NCBI GenBank assembly: GCA_020744225.1
Contig: JAGMWG010000019.1
Coordinates: 1-64,000 of the forward strand
Origin: Paraphoma chrysanthemicola
Lineage: Eukaryota; Ascomycota; Dothideomycetes; Pleosporales; Phaeosphaeriaceae
Direction: 5' to 3'
Length of the DNA: 64,000 nucleotides
Below are positions 1-9,952 of this stretch, piece after piece. The position numbers were made by a program, and so were the translations under genes. The notes beneath the pieces are model-generated. The model saw nothing but the letters and a program-made list of their open reading frames with translations, had not been told where the DNA came from and ran no database searches. Every line of letters starts with the position of its first letter. The first letter of the stretch is position 1.

Positions 1-3000
1 ACTAAGCACTCGTACGCAGTAGATTACACTAGTAAGTATATACAAATAGTGCTTTACCTTGCGTAAGCAGTCTATCTTAAAGTTAATACCTAGTACAGCT
101 AGAAAGTAAATTAAGCTACTACTAAATAGTCTATTGCTAATAGGCTTAAAGATAAACGACGCTAGCGCCTTAAGCAGTACCTCTATCTAAGCATTCTTAT
201 CTTCTCTATCTAGAGCAACCTATAGCTATATAGCTAGTCGCTTTTATACCTTAGTCTAGTAGAAGAGCTTACATGCGTTCTTTATTATATCTACTACTTT
301 TGCGTAACCTTAACATTGTTAGCAACGCCTAATACTGTTACACTCGCTATCGCTATTACTATTATCCTTGCGTCTAGAAATTAAACTCGTACTATTACTC
401 TCCTCGCTACTATTAGTAGTAACGCTATCACTATTAATATTATTATCTCAACAAGCTCTTATCTGCGTAATCCTACTCTTCTTATCTGCAATAATGCGAA
501 GAAAGTAGTAGATAAACTTAACTATGTAGCTCGTATACTAAGCTTAACTCTCTAGGTTTTGCAGTTAAGTAATTAGCTACTAATTAATTTTGTGTTGCTT
601 TGCACTCTTTAGCTATTATCTCGTCTCGTATATAAGCGTTAACAAGCTCTTAACACTTCTCTTAATAAGCAGCTCTATTAGCTTAGTAGCTTACTTTAGC
701 TTTGCCTCATTTGCGTTAGACAGTTAAATCTAATACATAAGATGTATTTAGTTCTGCTTTACAAGATGCTCTAGCTACCTAGTCTATTTAAACTAGCTAG
801 TTCTGTCTGTCTTTACTGCCTCTACATTCATAACCTACGCCTTTTCTTTCTCTAGCTGTTTCGTCTTACTCTAGCTAGTGAGTAGCCTATCTACCTTATC
901 TTACACATTAATAGCAGTAGATAGCTTATTATTGCTGTTAGCCTTATTAACTACGAAGTATTACTGTAGACTGCTAGTATAGAAGAAGCTCTACACCTTA
1001 ACTTCTATATAGAGCTTACTTGTATTACCTACTTATTGTAGCTCATACTTCTTCTTATAGTGTATTTAGAAGATAACTTTATTAATAGAGATATAATTAC
1101 AGTCTATATTAGTGTATTAATATCTACTTAGCGGCTTTCTAAGCTCTTTAATTAGCTACTCTATTAGCAATAGTAAGCGCACCTAATTAGCTTGCTTAAT
1201 CGTAGCCTAACTGTACTACTTAATAATTACTTTCTACTCTTTAGCTAGTACAGCGTAGTAGTTGCGAAGATATAAGTTAAGATTCTGTACGCCTATTGCG
1301 TGTTCTAGATAGACAAGTACTATATACTCGTGTAGATAGTAGAAGTACTTTTCTGCATTATCTACAGTAAGAGTACTTACTTTACTACGTATCTTCTGTT
1401 GCCTTAATAAGTTCTACGAATAAGTAGTAATCTCTATTACTAGCTATACCTTAAAGTAACCTTCTATATTTCTCTGTAGTTAATACTCTTGTGTAGTAAT
1501 GTATTAAGTGTATAGCCTACGCTAAGTAAGCGCTGTCTTTAAATAAAGCTGCTGCTACTTCTTTTCTAAATGTAAGTTCTATTATTACTCTACTAAAATG
1601 TAACTATTGTAATAGGCTGCGTAATCTACGTTTATAGTAGAACTTTGCTAACTCTTATAAATATAACGAAACTAACCTAGCTATAACTATATAGTTATTC
1701 TAATACATAAAGCGATAACTCTACTATTACGACTAACGTGAATAACTTTCTTATACAGATTAAAGTAATCTTACTATTATTAACGAATCTTTTACATATA
1801 GTTATTTGCGTACTGTTTTATCTGCTTTCACTTAGCGTAATAGTAGCGCTAGCTAATTTTAGCACATAATAGGCCTAAATAGTTGCGTTGTCTTAGTTAG
1901 GTAGAAATTCTAAAGAGTTAAGGTTAATATTCTCTTAGTAGCTAGAAGTCTCTAGCTAATTAGGAGCGGGATACTACTAGGTTTTCTAGAGTTCTCTTAG
2001 CTAGGCAAAATTAATTATACTATAGAGCTTACTAATATAGAGAATACAAATAACTCTAAGGTAATTAACTCTAGTACTTAGTGCTAAGGTAGCTACTACT
2101 AACCTACCTTCTTTTAGCTAGCTAGTAATTCTCTCTACTTACTCTTCTAAATCTAACTTAGTATAGTAATAAGAGTAACTAATAGTAAAAGTAACTTACT
2201 TATACAGATTCTTTATATAATAGTAGAGTACACTCTTCTTATCTATAAGAAGCTACCTCTACTAATACTAGTCTAAGTTAGTAGCTGCTTAAATAAGCTA
2301 GCTAACTAAGTAGCTATACACTAAGTAGTGTATAGCTAGCTATACTATACTAGCGTAGATATACTGTGTAAACTATATAGATATAGCTTCTTCTAATTTA
2401 TACTTAAGATAAGATAGCTAAGTAGCTATTAGTAGTAATAGTAAGTAGCTAAGAGAGCGTATATTTCTTAATAATAAGAGCTGTTTATAGTAATTACTAC
2501 TTATCTAGGTTAAGTAATACTTATTTACTACTACTCTTCTTAATTAGCTCTACTTAACTAGCTGCTAAGTATATTAAATAAACCTCTAGAACTTAGTATA
2601 GTCTACACTTACAATAACTATAGTAGGCATCTAGCTCTCTTTAGTCTTACCTTCTACTTACTTAATAAAACTAATTCTTATTACTTATAATTATCTCTTT
2701 AGACTATTAAGTAGCTTACGAAAGAGAACTATAACTACTATTACTCTAGAATTATCTAGATAAGTAGGTGTTAAAAATAGTAAGCTCTTACTTCTACTAG
2801 TAGAAAGCACTATTACTAATAGCGTCTTACTTATAATAATAGTATATAAAGTAATTTTCTACTCTTTAGATTTATATAACGCATTATTTTAGCTAAGAGC
2901 TTTTTAGAAAATAGCTAGAAGTTAGCTAGGTAAAGGCTTACTTTAAGTAGTACTACACTTAGAGCTTCTAGTAATATACTTAGAAGAAAGTAAGTGTACA

Positions 3001-3717
3001 AAAAGAGCTGTAGCAGTATACTAGTTATGTAACTTTCTATCTACTTCTTAGAGCGCTAAGACTACTACTAGTAGTAACTTACTATAGAGCTAGAGCTAGA
3101 GCTAGAGCTAAGGCTAGAGAGAAGAAGCCTAAGACTACTTCTTACCTACTTTAGGCCTCTAAGCTATATAGCTGTCTCTCTTTTTAGCTACTGTAGACTT
3201 ACTACTTAAAAGGCTAAGAAAATTATACTACTATAAACTAAGATAGTAGAAGAAGTGTACTAAGTACGCGCTAAGATACTAAACTATATCTACTAGAACT
3301 TTATATAACTACAGACTAATAAGCTGTAACTAGCTAGCCTAAAGATTAAGTCTATCTTCTAACTTAAGCTCTTCTACTACCTCTTTACTAGCTGTAGTTA
3401 TCTTACTAGACTTTAAGTAGAATTTAGAGCTTACTATCTCTTAGCTAATTATTAATACTATATACTAGTACTCTAGTATAGTAAGCTAGTACCTAAGCTA
3501 AATTCTAGTCTCTCTTATAAGAACCTGCGTTAACTAGTTAGTCTTCTATAGTCTAGTATTACTAGACTAAAGGTAGTTACTAAGAGCTTACCTAAGTATC
3601 TTACTTAGTAGATACTCTCTTAATAGAGATATATACGTAAGATAAATTACTAGTAGCTACTCTACTATCTAAGAAAAAAATTAAAGTATTATCTTTAGCT
3701 AATCTTACTATAACTAG
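1..3717. repeat. RIP-degraded AT-rich repeat island, left part
   Basis: The stretch is dominated by TpA-rich words (ctag, tagcta, agtagt). CpA and TpG are scarce, CpG is partly retained, and no open reading frame of useful length is present. This is the dinucleotide pattern expected from repeat-induced point mutation, which changes CpA to TpA on either strand. It is one side of an island whose other side is 9953-12960, the two being split by the hAT element. The original repeat cannot be recognised by eye. Confidence 0.8.
1901..2005 (+). repeat. RIP-diverged direct repeat, copy A
   Basis: About 105 bp aligns without gaps to 12498-12602. Nearly all differences are transitions, and in every one copy A carries the T or A where copy B has C or G (for example agcagc to agtagc, gagtcg to gagtta, gggatgc to gggatac). 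This is the direction RIP produces. The repeat could be part of a terminal repeat of a decayed retroelement or a short dispersed unit. Confidence 0.85.
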
Positions 3718-3725
3718 ATCTTATT
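3718..3725. repeat. hAT target-site duplication, left
   Basis: The 8-bp word ATCTTATT directly precedes the left inverted end and is repeated exactly after the right end at 9945-9952. An 8-bp duplication is diagnostic of hAT-superfamily insertion. Confidence 0.95.
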
Positions 3726-3742
3726 TAGACTGGTAAATGGGT
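3726..3742 (+). repeat. Left terminal inverted repeat of hAT
   Basis: TAGACTGGTAAATGGGT is the reverse complement of 9928-9944 apart from one base. The TAG...TGG start is typical of hAT ends. Confidence 0.93.
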
Positions 3743-3905
3743 AGGGGTTGGGTTGGGGTTGGGTTGGATTACGTAAGACCCTAACCCAACCCCAACCCAA
3801 TACCCACCTTTTTCACGCTAAGCGTGGGTAGTGGTTGGGTTGTGGTCGCACGGACCATGGGTTGTGGTTGTGGTCGCACGGACTGGGTTGGGATGGGTCT
3901 TAGTC
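3743..3905. repeat. Left subterminal repeat block with hairpin
   Basis: Short G-rich words (GGTTGGGTTG, GGGGTTGGG) are repeated many times. Positions 3748-3765 and 3783-3800 are perfect 18-bp inverted copies around a 17-nt loop. The 17-mer at 3845-3861 recurs inverted at 9778-9794 near the other end. Subterminal repeats of this sort are the usual binding sites of hAT transposases, and that role is assumed here. The G runs could also fold as quadruplexes. Confidence 0.8.
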
Positions 3906-4088
3906 ATCTACTTTTCTGTTATTTTTTGCGAATACAGTTAGACTTTTGTCCCTAGGTTGTAGCGTCACGGGTTTATCACAGATAATTATCACAGTACTTT
4001 GTTTATTGATTGCAAACTACTGCGAATTTCATATAGCCATGTCCCTACTACCCATCTTCCTACTGCTCATGTACACTCCAAACTAGAG

Positions 4089-5004
4089 CTATATAAAAGC
4101 CTTAATCATACGAGTATAGTATCGACGCGCTAGGCGTGAGTCCTTTTCCTGGATCGTGACTCTCTTTGCGTGAATTGCATTGATGTTGCAGTCTTGAAAA
4201 ATTAGTATATGTTGAAAATCTAAATAGGGTGTAATACATACCCTCGAAGTAGCCAACTAGAAAGGCCTCAGTTGCTTCTTGCATAGCCTCAAGTGCACTT
4301 CTCTGATAGCGCAGGTCATTTCCAATCTCTTGGGTTATCTCGCGACAAAGGCGGCCAAACGGTAGTTTGCGGATGAGAAGCTCAGTCGACTTCTGGTAGC
4401 GACGAATTTCTCTCAGCGCCACCGCTGGGCCTAGTTAGCGCATAGCTGTGATAAAAGGCTGTGATAACATACTGCCAGGCTTGAACCGGTACTTCTTGGT
4501 TACTGCAGGAGCAGGCTTAGACTTGCGAGCAGCCTTGCCAGCAAGATCCTTTTTTGGAGCCTTTCCACCTGTTGTTGCGCGATTCCTAGCAGACTGCTTA
4601 GGCTTTGCAGGCTGCTTCCTTGCTGTCTTAGCCTTTCCTGAGGGAGGAGCTTGAGTTGGAGGAGCTGGAGGAGCTGGAGTTGGAACTGGCTTTGTTTTTT
4701 TTGGCCTTGACCTCCTCCTTGGGGGAGGCTTTTGCTGCGCTTCCTCAATTTCCTCAGGCTCTTCAGGTTCCTCAGGCTCTTCAGGTTCCTCAGGCTCTTC
4801 AGGTTCCTCAGGCTCTTCAGGTTCCTCAGGCTCTTCAGGTTCCTCAGGTTGATCAGCCTCAGGAATTACAGGAGGGGCCGGCTCTTCATCTGACTCCTCA
4901 GATCCAGAACTCGACACAAGAACAGGCGATGGAGGGGCCATTGGAATAACTTCCTCAACAGTGTGGTTGCTAGCGAGATTTTTGAGTTTGAGTTTGGGGC
5001 CCAT
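4089..5004 (-). CDS. Transposon-borne histone H3-like protein with acidic extension
   Basis: Exons are 5004-4473, 4424-4242 and 4192-4089, giving 272 residues. Both introns (4425-4472, 4193-4241) have GTATGT donors, a CTAAC- or ACTAAT-type branch site and an AG acceptor. Residues 1-125 are an H3-foreign extension with eleven PEE repeats (53-85), then Pro- and Lys/Arg-rich segments. Residues about 126-178 resemble the H3 tail, with GGKAP at 146-150, KAARKS at 157-162 and a PGT at 176-178. Residues 179-272 cover the whole histone fold, including [33 protein letters not shown] and AIHAKRVTI. Loop 1 is not lengthened, so it looks derived from canonical H3 rather than CenH3. The K9 region reads ARNRATTGG, and the K79 position is Gly. 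The start is the first in-frame ATG after a leader intron; upstream ATGs do not join in frame. Expected to enter nucleosomes; this is inferred. Confidence 0.9.
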
Positions 5005-5039
5005 AGATTGGTGAGGCTGCAAATCGTATGATGGGATGA

Positions 5040-5097
5040 CTGCGCACGTAGTTAGTAAAGATAATTGTGTGATAATTAAATGTGATAAACAACATAC
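5040..5097 (-). other. Leader intron of the H3-like gene
   Basis: Minus-strand GTATGT donor, two TTATCACA copies, a TACTAAC-like branch site and a CAG acceptor. The flanking upstream sequence does not join in frame to the H3-like coding exon, so the intron is placed in the 5' leader. Confidence 0.7.
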
Positions 5098-5175
5098 AGT
5101 CCGGGCTGCGCAGAGAAACTTATTCTCAAGTAGTCGCTGGGGTTGAGATGTAGGAGCGATCGAGGTAATTTCCAA

Positions 5176-5430
5176 GTTATCAGCGTTTCGCTGATCGTTT
5201 GCAGGTGGTCCGTGCGGGCGGTGAATGCGGAGGTGAATAGGGAGGTGAGTGCGCGGCGCGTCACCGCCAGTTTCACCTCACCTGTACAGCTCGCGCACAC
5301 TCACTTTTTTTTACCCCACCTCACTTTTCTTACTTTTTACAGCCTGCGCCAGATCTCCCTGTCTATCTCAGCATCAGCAATCGCACTCTCGTCGCAAATA
5401 ATCACATACCTTTATCACAATACCTGCAAA
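5176..5430. promoter_or_regulatory. Divergent promoter region between H3-like and partner genes
   Basis: About 255 bp separates the leader of the minus-strand H3-like gene from the ATG of the plus-strand partner. It is the most GC-rich stretch of the element, with the palindromic words gtgagtgcgcggcgcgtcac and gaggtga/tcacctc. A paired TTATCACA-like motif lies at 5399-5419, just before the partner ATG. Shared control of both genes is inferred from the arrangement. Confidence 0.6.
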
Positions 5431-6682
5431 ATGAGCTCTCCAGAAATCAAATCAGAGCCACTCGAAGCCTCTGACTTCCCTGAGGGTCCTGAAGGCTTGC
5501 TCCCAGATCCTGAAGTCAGCATCCCTAAGGGGTTTTCTGCTGATGAGTGGGAGAAGCTTACTGAGGTATTTATAACAGTTGTTTATAACAGCTTGTTCTA
5601 ATTCTCGCAGGGCTATGCAAATGAGGAAGAGGAGGTGAATACCATTCTTGGACAGAGGGGCCAGGCTGGGTCCAGGAAAGGACGACCTACCAACCTTGCT
5701 GTCACCTTCAAAGGCACCTTTAGCAACAGCACTCGCGCCGTTCAGCAGAGGCATCGTGCAGCTCTGCGCAGTATTGAGGAAAAGCATCTTGACAAAGCCC
5801 GCGCTGCTGATCGATCTGCAAAACTAGCTCTCAGGAAAAAGCTAGAGAAAGATCCTGCCTACAAAGCATCTTCTAAGGCTGACAAAGATGTCCTGTTTGA
5901 GGAGGCCTTTGAGAAGTTGTCTGACAGGCGCTACCATAATAAGAAGAGTGGCAAGTTATCACAGTTAATAATCACAGACATTTACTTACTGGCTGCAGGT
6001 GACTGGATGGAGGACAGTCTAACTCGAGCCCACAAGAAATGGTCCGATATCCAGCATGAGATCGATTTAAGGAAGCATGAGGCTTCCTTGTTGAATAAGC
6101 TTTCTGGTGACAAGACTAAGGTCAAGATTGGAGGAAGTAGAGTTGAGAAGGCCCTATTCAGTACTGGTGGCACTATCGAAAAGCTCATGCGCAAGGTCTA
6201 CCACGAGGGCTTGCACAAGCTCAAGACTAATTCTTTTGGCGACAAGCAAGAGAAGGAAGATTGGGAAGACTTCAGAGATCGCCTGACGCCAGAGGAGATG
6301 GCTATGGTCGCTAGTGAGCAATGGCAGTAAGTTTTATCACATTCTCTTATCACAGTAATATACTTACAGCAGTAGGGAGCGCGAACCTACACCCCTTGAA
6401 GAACTTCCTGAGTTCCAAGGTGACACTGAGTTGGTGGGTTCCCTACCCTATTATATGGGCAACGAGAGCGACGAGTGTGAGGAAGAGGTGGACTATGATT
6501 CTGAGATGGATGCAATGCTAGAGGGTGATGATGAGTATGATACCTCACGAAGTTCTGATGAGGAGTCTGAGTGGAATGGTTTCCCAGATAGTGATGATGA
6601 GTGGAATGGATTCCCAGATAGTCCTCTTGCCAGTGAGGATGAGAAGGATGGCAAGGATGACGTTGACGAGATGCAGGAGTAG
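5431..6682 (+). CDS. Transposon partner protein with acidic tail, function unknown
   Basis: Proposed exons 5431-5565, 5611-5947, 5999-6326 and 6370-6682 give 370 residues. Introns 5566-5610 and 6327-6369 are well supported by frame. The middle one (5948-5998, 51 nt) is frame-neutral and might be retained. The N-terminus is acidic (SSPEIKSEPLEA). The middle is charged and helical, with many K/R/E residues (AALRSIEEKHLDKARAAD, DWMEDSLTRAHKKW, TGGTIEKLMRKVYHEGLHKL). The last 75 residues are strongly acidic and carry EWNGFPDS twice. No known domain was recognised. The tail resembles acidic-aromatic segments of histone chaperones, and divergence from the H3-like gene makes a chaperone role a reasonable guess only. 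No DNA-binding zinc motif was seen. Confidence 0.75.
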
Positions 6683-6997
6683 ATTAGGTTCTTTGGGCGT
6701 AGCGCTTATCATAATGACGCCGCGCCGGAGTCTTCGGAAATTTGCTAGCAAAGCAACAAGGTCACCTAGTTAATCACAGCCAATAATAACAGTCCTACAA
6801 TCTAGAAGATGTCTTGTGATGCTATGCAAAACTATAATTGTCGCACTAGAGTAAGGGAGGATCTTAGAGTTTGCGGTTGTCGTCAAGAAGAAAAAATGCC
6901 GCACTTCTTGCACTCTGCAGTTGAAGAACAACACCGTAGCTGCAAGATTATACTATTATCACAGTCTTTTATCACATTGTTTTCTTGCACTGTAACA
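6683..6997 (+). other. Transposase leader region
   Basis: Between the partner gene stop and the chosen transposase ATG. It holds two paired motifs (6771-6791, 6956-6976). An in-frame ATG at 6809 exists, but the frame from it would translate the second pair. Elsewhere such pairs sit in introns, so this stretch is read as 5' leader with one or two introns. Confidence 0.55.
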
Positions 6998-9623
6998 ATG
7001 AACATCACACCTACTCTACCAGAAGCACTCAAAAAATTTCAAATAACTGCAGACCAGGTCAAGACCGGAGGAAGCAGAGCAAGAGTTGTAATAGTAAAAT
7101 TCCCATCTAGCAACGAGGCAATAGACGATGACGATGACAATACCCGTCAAGCATGGCTTACATGGTGGACATCGACTGCTTGGGCAAATAATACTGCGAC
7201 GCAAAATCCGAACTGGAATTCCAGCGTTCGCACAGGCCAAATATGGAACCAGTTCGGAGAAGCTGCACATATTGCAGATGGCCATCCTCATGTCTACTGT
7301 ATGAATTGCGGAACAGTACTTCAACACCCAGCTGTCAAAAAGATGGGCACAAAGCATCTCCTCAATCACGTTCAGTCGCAGGCTTGTAGGCATACTATCA
7401 CTCCTGTGCACAGCCTGCAATACGCCTCAGCTTTATTTTTGCCTCCACGACCAGCAAGAAATCAATCTTACAATATACCAGCATTCTCAACTGCAGCACT
7501 TGAGGAAGAACTTGTACGCGTTGTTGTTGATGGCAACCTGTCATTTCGAACAATTGACCGACCTTCCTTCCAACGATTTATACGCTTCCTGCAACCTGCA
7601 GCCGTGATAAACAGCCGTTATAAATTTAAGCAACTGTTTGACGCAAAGTACAACGCAGCGAGAGCTTCTCTGCTTAACGATCTTCCTAAAAACAATAAGA
7701 TCTCAATTGCACTCGACGCATGGACTTCAAGTAACCACTTAAGCTTTCTAGCAATCAAGGGTTACTACATCGATAAGAGCTGGAGGCTCCAGGATAAATT
7801 ATTGGACTTTATTCCAATGCGCGGCAGCCATACTGGCGAGGCTATGGCCAAAGAGGTACTCCAAGTTCTGACAGATGCAGATATCAAGCATCAGCTTCTT
7901 GCAGTTACCTGCGATAACGCTGGTAACAACAGCACTCTTACTAGAAGCTTGCAACATCTTCTAGAAGAGCAAGACTGCAATTGGTCTGCACGGGAGAACA
8001 CTATTCCGTGCCTAGCTCATATTATCAATCTCGTTGTGCAAGACATTATCGCACATCTCAAGTTGGCAGCGTCAGATGCAATGGAGAACGGACAGAATCT
8101 GGATCAACGCCACATAGCGGAGATCCAGACACAAATGTCAGTTCCAAACTCTCTTCGCAAGGTACGCCTGGTTTATCACATATAATTATCACAGCCTGAC
8201 GCAAAGTGAGCTCCGAGCAATCTGCATGGGAATTGACCGATCACCGCAACGATTCGAGCGATTCATTGCACTACAGCACGACTTACCACAAAGGGCGCGT
8301 CTATGTCTGATACGCGATGTAAAAACTCGATGGAACTCAACATATGACATGTGCGCACGAGCGATACAGCTCCAGAAATATATCGATGAGTGGTTAAAAC
8401 AAGAGGTTGCATCTAATACAAACAGCAGTAATAGCCTCACTGAAAATATAAGCGCAACTGGAATTGATGCCCACGACCTAAAGAAACTTCGTCTTTCAAG
8501 TACTGAATGGCATCATCTTGAGCTTGTTACCGCTATGCTCAAAAATTTTAAGGACGCAACAAATTCACTTAGTCAAACGCAGCGGCCACAGGTCCAGTAC
8601 ATCTGGCTTATGTACAATCGACTGTTTGATTTTCTAGATCAGATGAACGAGGAGCTAGGCGAGGAGCCTGGTAACACTGAGAATGTTGATTGGCCACGCA
8701 TCGTTAGGGATGCTGCAGAAAGAGGTCGGGAAAAGCTAAGCAAGTATTATTCGCGGACCGAAGAAGAGCGCGGTTATTTGTTTAATTGCGCAACTATCCT
8801 TGACCCAACACAGAAGCTGACAGCCTACGAGGTACTGTTATCACAGCCTTTTATCACATTCATGCTCTAATGACTGCAGTAGGACGATACGTGGGATCCA
8901 CAGGATAAGCACGAATACCGACAGCAATTCTTCGACTATCTAGAGCGCTACGACCGGCGAGACAACAGAATACCAACTCCCAATATACCTCGTCCGCGAG
9001 TACAGAGCGATGAGTGGTTTCGCAAGACTCCTACACTGCGGCGATCACAATCTGGTGGTCTTACTCAATCATCTCCACAACAACCTTCTACACCTAGCCA
9101 GGAGTCAAGTACGCAGGAGTCTGGAATCAACAAGCAGACTACATGCGATGAAGGTGAATTGTATCTTAGCACCGCTTGCGTCATACGAGGAGACACTTTC
9201 AGCCTTCTAGATTGGTGGAAGTTACAAGAAAGTATTTATCCTCAACTTGCTCAGGTCGCAAAGGATATTTTAGCAATACCAATTGCTGAAGTTGGAGTTG
9301 AGCGCGTATTTAATATAAGTAAAGATGTTATTGGAGATCGAAGGCACCGTCTTAAGGCTAGGACAGTACAACAACTAATGGTTCTTAAAGACGCTATAAG
9401 TCACGAGGATGACGATATCAGTAGCGCAAGTTACTCAGATGAAGATGAGGACGGAGCACCGTATGATGAGGTTACTGAAATGGTTGAACCATCAGTTATA
9501 GTTCCAACTGAAACAACCAGCGTAGAGACTAGTGAGGAGGATGTTGTAGAGGTCAGCAATACTGAGGAGGAGTTGCTACGCCCACCACGGAAGCGTCAGC
9601 GCCCAGCGCGCTATCGCGAATAG
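6998..9623 (+). CDS. hAT transposase with BED zinc finger
   Basis: Exons 6998-8161, 8211-8831 and 8883-9623 give 841 residues. Introns of 49 and 51 nt each carry a TTATCACA pair. A BED-type finger lies near residues 80-130 (C101, C104, H120, H124). The RNase H-like core has D240 in ALDAWTSS and D306 in VTCDNAGN, followed by PCLAHIINLVVQD and later VKTRWNSTYDM. The C-terminal hAT dimerisation region (about 700-770) shows AKDILAIPIAEVGVERVF and DRRHRLKARTVQQL. An acidic tail follows. It should bind the subterminal repeats and catalyse cut-and-paste transposition. All frames are open, so activity is plausible. The start at 6998 is preferred; 6809 is an alternative. Confidence 0.93.
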
Positions 9624-9739
9624 GTAGTGTGATAATAAACTGTGATAAACACTCAATAAGCGCGACCTTTCTCTTTGCACCAGTGTAGCAGAATCTTGCC
9701 AAGTGTTGTAAAAATAAAGAACAGGCTGTAATTTTTTTT
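9624..9739 (+). other. 3' region of transposase gene
   Basis: Short untranslated stretch with the last paired motif (9628-9648, minus orientation) directly after the stop codon, and a T9 run at 9732-9740 before the C-rich subterminal repeats. Confidence 0.5.
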
Positions 9740-9927
9740 TAGCACAACCCATGTGGGTACCCCGAACCCAACCACGACCCATGGTCCGTGCGACCCAACC
9801 CAACCTCTACCCACGCTAGTAGCAACCCCAACCCAACCTCTACCCACGCTAGTAGTAACCCAACCCAACCCCTACCCACGGCCCGTGCGACCACGACCCA
9901 ACCCATACCCACGAGTGGGTACCCCGA
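9740..9927. repeat. Right subterminal repeat block
   Basis: C-rich mirror of the left block (CCCAACCC words). It contains two near-identical units of about 35 bp (around 9800-9860, with the word cacgctagtag), two copies of GGGTACCCCGAACCC, and the inverted 17-mer shared with the left end. Probable transposase-binding region. Confidence 0.8.
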
Positions 9928-9944
9928 ACCCATTTACCAGCCTA
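9928..9944 (-). repeat. Right terminal inverted repeat of hAT
   Basis: Read on the minus strand it is TAGGCTGGTAAATGGGT, which matches the left end at 16 of 17 positions. Confidence 0.93.
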
Positions 9945-9952
9945 ATCTTATT
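9945..9952. repeat. hAT target-site duplication, right
   Basis: ATCTTATT follows the right inverted end and is identical to 3718-3725. The perfect match indicates that the insertion has not been changed by RIP or drift at this point. Confidence 0.95.

Larger units (their letters stand above)
3973..9648. repeat. Twelve paired TTATCACA-N5-TTATCACA motifs across the hAT element
   Basis: Pairs start at 3973/3986, 4447/4460 (minus), 5068/5081 (minus), 5399/5412, 5570/5583 (as TTATAACA), 5956/5969, 6334/6347, 6771/6784, 6956/6969, 8173/8186, 8838/8851 and 9628/9641 (minus). The offset is 13 bp in every case. Pairs inside genes are in the sense orientation of that gene and fall in introns or leaders, never in an unambiguous exon. 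The first and last pairs lie near the two ends and point inward. No other paired copy was noticed in the window. Function unknown: transposase site, splicing aid, or relic of an intron-generating insertion. Confidence 0.88.
3726..9944. mobile_element. Complete hAT DNA transposon with histone H3-like cargo
   Basis: The element is 6219 bp long. It has 17-bp terminal inverted repeats with one mismatch, an 8-bp target duplication and G/C-skewed subterminal repeats. It holds three genes with clean open frames: an H3-like gene on the minus strand, a divergent acidic-protein gene on the plus strand, and a BED/hAT transposase on the plus strand. Base composition is normal, in sharp contrast to the RIP-degraded DNA on both sides. 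The element therefore entered after the island was mutated or has escaped RIP. It looks autonomous: the transposase frame is intact and the catalytic aspartates are present. Confidence 0.93.

Noticed and set aside
1..3717. CRISPR array or mobile-element genes in the AT-rich island
   Set aside because: There are no regularly spaced direct repeats and no open frames. The repetitiveness is from RIP-derived TpA-rich words, and the organism is a eukaryote.
3743..3905. Telomeric repeat tract
   Set aside because: The words are GGTTGGG/GGGGTTGGG, not TTAGGG, they occur at both transposon ends, and they are bounded by inverted repeats and a target duplication.
4448..4949. Plus-strand frames rich in Leu/Glu/Gln over the H3-like gene
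   Set aside because: They are mirror frames of the PEE repeat and basic tail. The minus-strand gene has splice sites and histone homology.
4089..5004. Possibility that the H3-like gene is a centromeric CenH3
   Set aside because: Loop 1 is not lengthened, and the alpha-N region and most tail motifs match canonical H3.
9739..9933. Overlapping Trp/Gly/Val-rich frames at the right transposon end
   Set aside because: They are produced by the CCCAACC subterminal repeats and have no start context or domain.
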